DNA of 64,000 bases. Source: Clonostachys chloroleuca (lineage: Eukaryota; Ascomycota; Sordariomycetes; Hypocreales; Bionectriaceae). The translations under genes and the position numbers were made by a program. Location of the stretch: assembly GCA_037952775.1 (NCBI GenBank), contig JBANAY010000003.1:35092001-35156000 (forward strand), read 5' to 3'. Every line of letters starts with the position of its first letter. The stretch's first letter is position 1. The notes beneath the pieces are model-generated. The model was not told the DNA's origin, made no database searches, and worked only from the letters and a program-made list of their open reading frames with translations. Positions 57,752 to 64,000 of this stretch are shown here, piece by piece.

Positions 57752-58778
57752 TGGGTTCTCTGGTGATCATCATGAAGAAGTGGCCCCCCCTACAGGCTTG
57801 ACGACTGTGGCTGTACCACTCCGCCCTCTTTTGTCTGATGTGTGCACTGATCCAATCAGGATGCTCAATAAAAAGTCCCTTGGTGCCACAGGCTTAAATG
57901 GTGGCAGTGGTGGTATGAGGTGGGCTAATCTGGCATAATGCGGCGAGCCATTGGGCCACTATTGGTCCTTGGGGGAGGATAGCGGAGAAGGCATGACAGT
58001 CGTAGAGGGATTTATTCCGCTTATCATTGCTAGGAGTCAATTGGCACAGATTCCCTGAACTCACTTGATATAGATAGATTACTGTACGGTCTTTTCTTGA
58101 GCGGCCCCTGTTTCGGCTCAGTCATTTTCGATTCATATGTTCCTTCGTTCACCCCCTGAAGATTTGGGGAGTCCCTCAAGAAATTTCTCAATAGTCTCAA
58201 TCTGATACGTATTTCCTGCTGGCAGATAGTCTATAGGATGGAAAATTGAACATGGAGGCCTCTCGGTAATAGAGTTTTCCCGTGGAGGCTATTTAGAGCA
58301 GCCAATATCCTAGGAAATATTCTAAGATCTTTCCAAAGCAGACAGCATGATCAAAAGCCACCAAAGCATTTAACATGCATTGACTTGGGACTGTTACAGT
58401 TCTGGGACAAAAATCTCCAAGACCGGCGCTGCCTCCGTTCTTATGCAAGCAATCAAATATCCGTCGCCGCAGAGATTAAAAGTTGCTCGATAATTAACAC
58501 TTTGGGTGGAATTTCCAATCATAACAGATGACCCCGATCAGATTCACCCGCAATATGAGCCTCATAACTAACAAGTTCTGTTATTCTATCTGTAGTTGTA
58601 TCTTGGGGGTGATAGACCTTTATGCGTGATGGAAAATTTCTCGGCGACCATAACTCTTCCGATATCACATCCACTCAGTATGGTTTCACCTCCCTATTTC
58701 GAGATCTTCTAGGTCCAACTCGGACAGTGGAAACTTGAAGGTTTATATCCCCCTCACTGTGTTGTCTTTCATTGTATT
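57752..58778. other. Intergenic, no gene seen
   Basis: 1.0 kb of promoter-side DNA upstream of the long minus-strand gene. No supported ORF. It ends at the left terminal repeat of a short element. Confidence 0.55.
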
Positions 58779-59477
58779 AAAGGTTAAAAAGCTTTTTTTA
58801 TTAAGGCTACCCTCTTCCGAACCCTGATTTCTTCTATACCTTTTCCTCCCTTCTTGCCGCTCTACTTGTTCTTATTGACGGCATTTTTCTGAAATAACGC
58901 CGCTTTAGATACAAGGAATTAGAACTACTCTAACCCTTGACTCTTCAATACCGAGATAACCTGGGTATCGAGTTCATCCTCAGGCATACGCCCAAGGATA
59001 TCCTGCCCAAAGTTGTAGAGGGCTACGAGCTGCTCGGCAGAGAGGCTATTAAGCTTAATTTTATCCAGCTTGTTAACCCCATCAACCTTAATAGCCTTCG
59101 CACGGCCAGTAAGCTTCGGATTACTAGTATCAGGCTTAGGCTTTACTATATCAGACCAGGTGATTATATCGCCTTTGAGAGACAGTACTGAGATATCGCT
59201 CTTTCCCATAATGTATATATTGAAGGCTGCGGGTGTGTCAGTATCAGTGCTCTGGCCAAGGGGCTACTGGTACTCACTGGGTTGGTTGGTTCGGCTTGGT
59301 GTATTGAAGTGTTTGGATTGGCGTAAGACAAGTGTACAAGGAAGCCAGGGCAGCTTTAGTAGTCATTCGACGCGCAGCTCGTCCTGATGGCAAGCGAGTC
59401 ATCAGTATGAAGGTTTATAGAATTTTCTGCTGTATAACTGTAGCCTTGGGCTAGCGAAGCTTTTTATTTTAACCTTT
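58779..59477. mobile_element. Short element with imperfect terminal inverted repeats (MITE-like)
   Basis: The left end reads AAAGGTTAAAA, AGCTT, then AAGGCTAC (58779-58810). The reverse complement of the right end reads AAAGGTTAAAA, TAAAA, AGCTT, spacer, AAGGCTAC (59477 back to about 59441). Three blocks match in the same order, with a 5-bp insertion and a variable spacer. GTATT abuts the left end (58774-58778) and occurs one base beyond the right end (59479-59483), a possible 5-bp target duplication. The 699-bp size and one small ORF suggest a non-autonomous DNA transposon. No transposase motif was recognised. Confidence 0.5.
58925..59209 (-). CDS. Hypothetical 94-aa ORF inside the inverted-repeat element
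   Basis: Opens at ATG 59209 (MGKSDISVLSLKGD) and ends at 58925. It is a Lys/Leu-rich soluble-type sequence with LTGRAKAIKVDGVNKLDKIKL and a C-terminal amphipathic helix (SAEQLVALYNFGQDIL). It may be a remnant of a longer mobile-element protein, or chance. No family recognised. Confidence 0.3.
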   Translation of the reverse strand: MGKSDISVLSLKGDIITWSDIVKPKPDTSNPKLTGRAKAIKVDGVNKLDKIKLNSLSAEQLVALYNFGQDILGRMPEDELDTQVISVLKSQGLE

Positions 59478-60321
59478 CGTATTCATCGTGTTAAGTTGTT
59501 AGGTCTGACTTCTTCTTTTGTTTTAACTTTCTATCAACTCTCTCTCCGGGGAAGGTTTATATCCAAGGCCGCGAATGCACCGCATGTCCATGGCTACGGT
59601 ACCCATGTCCTGGGGTAGTGATCTCAACTAAGCAGCCAGAAGAGGGGGCTTGATGAATCAAAAATGATGCGTGGAAAGAGAGGAAGGAGAACTAAGCTAT
59701 TTCGAGGAAAATTTTCTCAGTTGGCCATATAGCATCTAGAAATGCAAATTGGGGATCTTCATTTTCTATGAAGAAGCAGGCAGTCGTCGGGGAGGTCTGA
59801 ATTGTGAATTCTTGATCTATTTCAATACTATTTACCACATAATACAGGACAAAAGTAAACCCAAGCCGGAGTTCCCTGCCGGAGTTTTCTGCTGCCCAAT
59901 AATCTCCGTCCCGAGGCACCTCAAACATTCGCATTTGATCAAAGTTGCTAGACTTATCACTCCAAGTCCCCGTAGGTAAAGACCTTAGCTCCTTCAACAC
60001 CTAATCATGTAGCGCCCAAGCTTGGATCAACGCGACAATTTCCGGATATGGGACCGTTTTGCGACAGGGATCGGTGGGGCTTTGGGAGAAAACCGGACAC
60101 ACTTTGGGTCTGGGGCTTATTGTCCACGCATCTACATCTTCATTTGGGACGGTTTTGCGATGGATTTAGGGTGGAACTTTGCAGGAAGACACGTATAAAA
60201 TATAAACGGCATTGCACTTGAGCTGAATTGGTTGCATAGCTATACAAAAACCAACACGCAGAAAGACAAAATACCCCTTCCTCTTCGAACGAGACCGAAC
60301 CGAAACCTAGAGCAACTGGAA
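59478..60321. promoter_or_regulatory. Promoter of the small secreted protein, with a direct repeat
   Basis: A 15-bp direct repeat with one mismatch, GGGAC(C/G)GTTTTGCGA, occurs at 60050-60064 and 60146-60160, 96 bp apart. A TATA box (TATAAAA) is at 60194-60200, 122 bp upstream of the ATG. A 102-codon open stretch on the minus strand (59692-60000) lacks an early ATG and is not called. Confidence 0.5.
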
Positions 60322-60639
60322 ATGCTCACTATACTCCTAACCGCGATCATCCTATCTACGGCTGTTATCGGAGCACCAAGTGCTGAGATCGGGCACTATG
60401 TCAAAGTTTACGAGAATGCAAATTGCGTGGGAGGCAGCTCACAGACGACACTGTATCCTGGCAACTGCATAGGGGCTCCTACTGGGAAATCTGTCCTAGT
60501 ATATCACCAAGGGGCTCCGCATATCGTTGGTTGGTCTGAGCCGGGCTGCCGGGGAAAAGAGGCTTTTGTGGTTGGGATAGGCATGGCTTGCTATAACTTC
60601 AACGGAGCCGACATACGAAGTTGGTCAATCCATGTTTGA
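60322..60639 (+). CDS. Small secreted protein with four Cys, possible crystallin-like fold
   Basis: 105 aa in one exon from ATG 60322; the upstream in-frame ATG (60232) would put the signal peptide in the middle, so 60322 is preferred. Signal peptide MLTILLTAIILSTAVIGAPS. The mature protein is about 85 aa with four cysteines (NANCVG, GNCIGAP, PGCRGK, MACYNF), enough for two disulfides. The layout YVKVYENANCVGG...VGWSEPGCRG...ACYNFNGADIRSWSI resembles beta/gamma-crystallin-like small secreted proteins of fungi. Its promoter has a TATA box and a direct repeat, which suggests regulated expression. It may be a secreted effector-like or antimicrobial protein; no function is proven. Confidence 0.82.
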   Translation: MLTILLTAIILSTAVIGAPSAEIGHYVKVYENANCVGGSSQTTLYPGNCIGAPTGKSVLVYHQGAPHIVGWSEPGCRGKEAFVVGIGMACYNFNGADIRSWSIHV

Positions 60640-60935
60640 ATCGAACTGTTTGAACACAGCTCAGCGTGTTGGCTTGGGAGGCGAGAAAGCCTTGACTCCT
60701 CGAAGGAGAGGGATCAAATGGACGGCAGTACCGACAACATTGGGTTCAATACTTTTTGTTTAGGAGTATGGGAAAGGAAAATTTCACGGTTTCGTTGCAG
60801 GAGAGCATTCATTAGCGTATTTTAACTTGACTGGCAACAGTGTTTGTAGAGCCCACACCGGTCAGCAACAAATCAGGGAGGTCCATAAAGTAACGTGTTG
60901 CCTTCGCATCGGCCCGTACGGACGCGACTAAAAGA
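60640..60935. other. Convergent spacer
   Basis: 296 bp between the secreted-protein stop and the SMP-30-like stop. Nothing recognised. Confidence 0.6.
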
Positions 60936-61877
60936 TTAGAGCTGAACTTCAATGATTTGTCCTCCGACGGTCTGATTTATAAAATCACCGCCCGTCGATA
61001 CGTAGAGTGACTTCTGGTCCAAGGACATGGCAACGCTCGTCGCTTCTCGGAAAATACTATCTGGGCCATCACCTGCAATAGTAGAAACCTCTCCATCTGT
61101 GTTGACTTTGATAATGGACCCGGGATGCGTGGCAATGTACGCATTTCCCACGCTGTCAAATATAAAGTCATCAAAGGCGAGCCCCGTCTTTGGGATCCTC
61201 GCAACGATTTCCACGTCGCCAACCTTGCTTCCTCCCTCAACGCGGAAGCGCGCAAAGGTGCCTTCTCCTGAGTTGGTAAAGTAAACGTAGTCTTTGTAGG
61301 CTCGGATGCCATTGATGCCAAGTGGTGGGCCATATCCGCTGAGCGTCGAAGGTTTCAAGGTAGCATGGTCCAGCAAAACTGAAACATTCTTGGTGGTCAG
61401 ATTGATGGCAAATATTCGTCCGTCGATTGTGTCGGCGCCTAGAACCACGTCTGTCGTCCCAGGAAGCGGCGCCAGGCCGTTGATTGTGGCTGTATCCGGG
61501 ACCGGCACGCTGGAAACAACCTCGTTAGTGTCGAGCGATACAATGTAAACTTGCATAGTCCCTCGCTCAAAGGCAAAAGACGTGTGTACACCGCCACCGA
61601 TGGCAAAGCGATCTCCGCCTAGAGGTACGATGCCGGTCACAGCAGTGGCTTTCCCGAAGCCACTGATGGCCTTTGGTGTAGGCTCCTTCGCCTTCGGATC
61701 AAGCGTATAGAGAAGACCTGGGGATTTAAAAGTGCTGAGGAGGAGATTTCCATTGGGAAGCACATGCAAGTTCTCAATGAACGTGCCTTTGAATTCGAAG
61801 AGTTGTTGAGCTGCCTGGGGAGACATGATGACAGAAGCTGTGGAAATGAATTGAGGTAAGCGTTTGAGCTGGTGCAT
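60936..61877 (-). CDS. SMP-30/gluconolactonase-like beta-propeller protein
   Basis: 313 aa in one exon from ATG 61877; ATG 61826 (MSPQAAQQLFEF) is an alternative start. It has repeated propeller-blade segments: IENLHVLPNGNLLLSTF, TATINGLAPLPGTTDVVLGADT, GINGIRAYKDYVYFTNSGEG, FDDFIFDSVGNAYIATHPGS and ATSVAMSLDQKSLYVSTGGD. These carry the metal-site type residues of SMP-30-like enzymes (E in IENLHV, N in GINGI, D in FDDF). The family hydrolyses lactones or related esters; in fungi it is common in secondary-metabolism and detoxification loci. Whether the N-terminal 15-20 residues form a signal peptide is unclear. Confidence 0.85.
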   Translation of the reverse strand: MHQLKRLPQFISTASVIMSPQAAQQLFEFKGTFIENLHVLPNGNLLLSTFKSPGLLYTLDPKAKEPTPKAISGFGKATAVTGIVPLGGDRFAIGGGVHTSFAFERGTMQVYIVSLDTNEVVSSVPVPDTATINGLAPLPGTTDVVLGADTIDGRIFAINLTTKNVSVLLDHATLKPSTLSGYGPPLGINGIRAYKDYVYFTNSGEGTFARFRVEGGSKVGDVEIVARIPKTGLAFDDFIFDSVGNAYIATHPGSIIKVNTDGEVSTIAGDGPDSIFREATSVAMSLDQKSLYVSTGGDFINQTVGGQIIEVQL

Positions 61878-62240
61878 TGGGTTCAGGAGAAATAATGTAA
61901 TCCAAGACGTCAACCCCGCTTATTACTAAGGATGAAACTAAAGGAGAGAAAATTCCTGTCAGCATTTAGACCTTGTAAGCAGGTGGTGACCCCTGGCCTC
62001 TATTATCAAATGTCAGAAGTGGAGGGAGTTGGCGGTTGGTGATCGGGAAACCGGCATGTTCGCTGAGAGCCGCAGGAGGTTGGCTGTCGTCCGTTGGAGC
62101 ATGCCTCAAGTAGCAATTCTTTGGCACGTCTATTATTACGCATTTTTTTTAAAATGGCAAGCGTTGGTTTACCTCAGACGAGGATGTTTGTATCATGCTA
62201 AGTAAAGACCGAAAGAAGTCGTCAGTATTAAGCTATTTTA
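61878..62240. other. Intergenic spacer
   Basis: 363 bp between the start of the SMP-30-like gene and the stop of the RTA1-like gene. No ORF or repeat seen. Confidence 0.6.
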
Positions 62241-63374
62241 CTAGATGCCTGTGGTTCTGTAATAACTTAAAATAGGAAGAAGAAAATGCAGCGTAATTGT
62301 CTGGCTGGCAAGATTCTGTATTGTCTTAAGCCCCATAACAGGGGAGTTTCCATACAGGTTGCTGCCACCGTCTGAAAATGGTATAGCCCCTATCTCCTTT
62401 GCCGTCATCATACTCCCTGGGTGCCAAACTCCAAACAAAACAGCCACAGCGAACATGAGTGTGGCATCAAAAATGTATATGTAAGCTTCGGACAATTGCA
62501 ACGGGCTATAATATCCCCCAGCATATTCAGCGACTCGGAAAATGGACCGAACCATGATCAGCACGCTAGCAGCATACATGACGTGAAGAAATCGAGGCCA
62601 AGGAACGCCAATAGAGCGACTGGTTGGGGTGGGTGACAGCACTATGCGGCGGTGAGAGATGTAAGTGGCGACGATGAAGAAGCCGAAGAAGATGATCTGG
62701 ATAAATAGACCGCCGATGATGATGTTCTCGCCAATGGACATATCAGCCTGGGTTTTAGCCTTTGCAAGCATACCGCCTCCTGTATAATATGATAACATTA
62801 GCTAATTGCTCCTTGCCACTTTGTGACTGGTTAACCAGAATAATACCAAATGACTAACCTCCTGATTGTGTTAAGAAGGAGAGGACATCGCCAAGGACAA
62901 AGACTTTGGTCAGCCACGTAGTCCGAATGAGTAAGTGTCGATCGGCATTGAGCAGGCGTATTAGACGACCCAGTGCCATGTATATAGACGCAGCTAGTAG
63001 AGTTGGACCAAGAAGCAATGTCAAACTTTGAACGATGTATGGACCTGTAGTCCAATTGGGCGTTTCTCCTGCCGAAATATTCCTTCCCACATATCCAGCT
63101 GCTTCAACTAAAACAGGCAGGGTTAGTTGTTTTGACTAGTGTCGGTGAAGAAGCTGGCCAGGAGGAAAATGGTAACTCGCTTACATGCTAAGCCGATGAT
63201 GAATGGAATGAAGAACCACGTCCTGCCCCGTACGAGTTTGTACAAATGCACGATGGTACATAGAATGAAGAGGGCCACAAAAGCGCCAGCAGCCCCACGA
63301 TCAGGATCATAATGATACAGTTTGAAGGAGCTAGTGGTGTTCGAGCTGTTTGAACGGGGGGAGGATGATGACAT
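62241..63374 (-). CDS. RTA1-like integral membrane protein (second copy)
   Basis: 325 aa from three exons (63185-63374, 62859-63107 and 62241-62779; introns of 77 and 79 bp with GTAAGC/GTTAGT donors). Seven hydrophobic segments. Family marks are YHYDPDRGAAGAFVALFILCT in helix 1, AFEAAGYVGRN after the first junction (FEAxGYxGR), VQSLTLLLGPTLLAASIYMALGR, TKVFVLGDVLSFLTQSGGGG and IMVRSIFRVAEYAGG with a last segment ending LFGVWHPG. It is more canonical than the copy at 4560-5663, which differs in sequence and intron positions, so the two are old paralogues and not a recent duplication. Likely in the plasma or endoplasmic-reticulum membrane, for lipid or toxic-compound handling. Confidence 0.93.
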
Positions 63375-64000
63375 ATTGGGCGGAGCAAAGGAGCGAGCGA
63401 GAATAGAAGGAAAGGAAAAGAGAGTGTTTTTCTCAGTGATCAATATGGCTCATGTGGTGATGTTCGAGTGTGGAGGTGTATTTAATGCAATTCTAGATAT
63501 CTGGATAAAGAAAAGAGAGAGGGGGAGACCTAGAAAGAAGAGCAGCGATCGTAGGCTCCGATTAATAGAAAATTTGAATGGAAAACCATATATTTACTAG
63601 AGACCATCTAGAGAATTTTATTAAGATGACAGTAACCCAGGGGACTTCTAAGCCCATGGTGTTTACTGGATCTTGGCTCCTTGATGATGCCGAACTTCGG
63701 GTATCTTACGATGCCCCGAAGTGCCGAATTCCGGGAACCCAGTCCCATACTGGGGCATGACTTCCCTTCATTGTGTAGAAATGGAGTGAAACTACGTAAT
63801 AGAAGGCAATCACATTGTCGATTCGGAGCATTTACTTTGGGAAGACCCAATGAGCTGCCGATTTCCTAGTTAGAAAACAGTTTTGTCCTACCTGTCTAGG
63901 TTCTCGTACATTAATAGGGGCATGCCTGTTCAAAACACAGCTGTACCAAGACTCCGGAATAAAAAAGAGAGAGGATTGGTAGATTTGATACCAAATCTCT
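63375..64000. other. Upstream region of the RTA1-like gene, no gene seen
   Basis: The window ends here. A purine-rich leader lies next to 63375. Short inverted repeats occur at about 63697-63724 (CTTCGGG...CCCGAAG) and 63739-63755 (CCCAGT...ACTGGG). No supported ORF. Confidence 0.5.

Noticed and set aside
59692..60000. 102-codon open stretch on the minus strand
   Set aside because: The frame begins without an ATG; the first methionine is well inside, and it overlaps the promoter repeat region closely enough to doubt it.
4560..63374. A recent duplication of the two RTA1-like genes
   Set aside because: Both belong to the same family, but sequences and intron positions differ clearly, so they are old paralogues.
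1..64000. tRNA, rRNA, CRISPR or prokaryotic operons
   Set aside because: No tRNA arms or rRNA stretches were seen by eye, and spliceosomal introns rule out prokaryotic gene organisation.

Overview
The window looks like nuclear DNA of a filamentous ascomycete (Pezizomycotina). Almost every gene with recognisable homology is split by short introns of about 50-130 bp with GTRNGY donors and YAG acceptors. The families are typical of moulds: Zn2Cys6 regulators, RTA1-like proteins, DUF3433 and DUF1275 membrane proteins, an OPT transporter, secreted subtilases, a GH28 pectinase and small secreted cysteine-containing proteins. There are no operons, and no rRNA, tRNA or CRISPR was seen. Species cannot be told from the sequence. 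Exon borders below were rebuilt by hand from splice signals and reading-frame continuity; family names rest on recognised motifs, not on a database search.

Layout. 1-2365: 3' part of an OPT transporter with a one-base frameshift. 4560-7638: divergent pair of an RTA1-like protein (-) and an Upc2-type Zn2Cys6 regulator (+), with a TCGTATA sterol-response-like site between them. 7832-12738: divergent pair of a secreted arylsulfatase (-) and a Dal5/AstA-type anion permease (+). 13030-15275: a Zn2Cys6 regulator (-), frameshifted near its 3' end. 16628-17514: DUF1275 protein. 20103-22484: two small secreted proteins, each with a TATA box. 23756-29499: a decayed tract with a broken Zn2Cys6 regulator, a degenerate Tc1/mariner transposase, an intact NmrA-like gene and a broken Rieske oxygenase. 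29954-36917: a SAM methyltransferase, an F-box-like protein and a large DUF3433 membrane protein whose frame is interrupted once. 38061-50748: a secretome block with two S8 proteases (one proteinase-K-like, one large with a probable PA insert), a GH28 polygalacturonase and a sugar-transporter-like permease. 52202-57327: an EMB8/YheT-type alpha/beta hydrolase convergent with a 1052-aa protein of unknown function. 58779-59477: a short element with imperfect terminal inverted repeats. 60322-63374: a small secreted protein, an SMP-30-like beta-propeller and a second RTA1-like protein.

How genes may work together: the sulfatase and Dal5-type permease share one 829-bp promoter and could form a sulfur- or anion-scavenging pair. 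The GH28 enzyme and the permease 0.65 kb downstream of it could release and import pectin sugars. The RTA1 gene may be controlled by the adjoining Upc2-type regulator. Three otherwise good genes are each broken by one missing base, two of them in C/G homopolymers, so either assembly errors or young pseudogenes must be considered. Two genes carry GC-AG introns.
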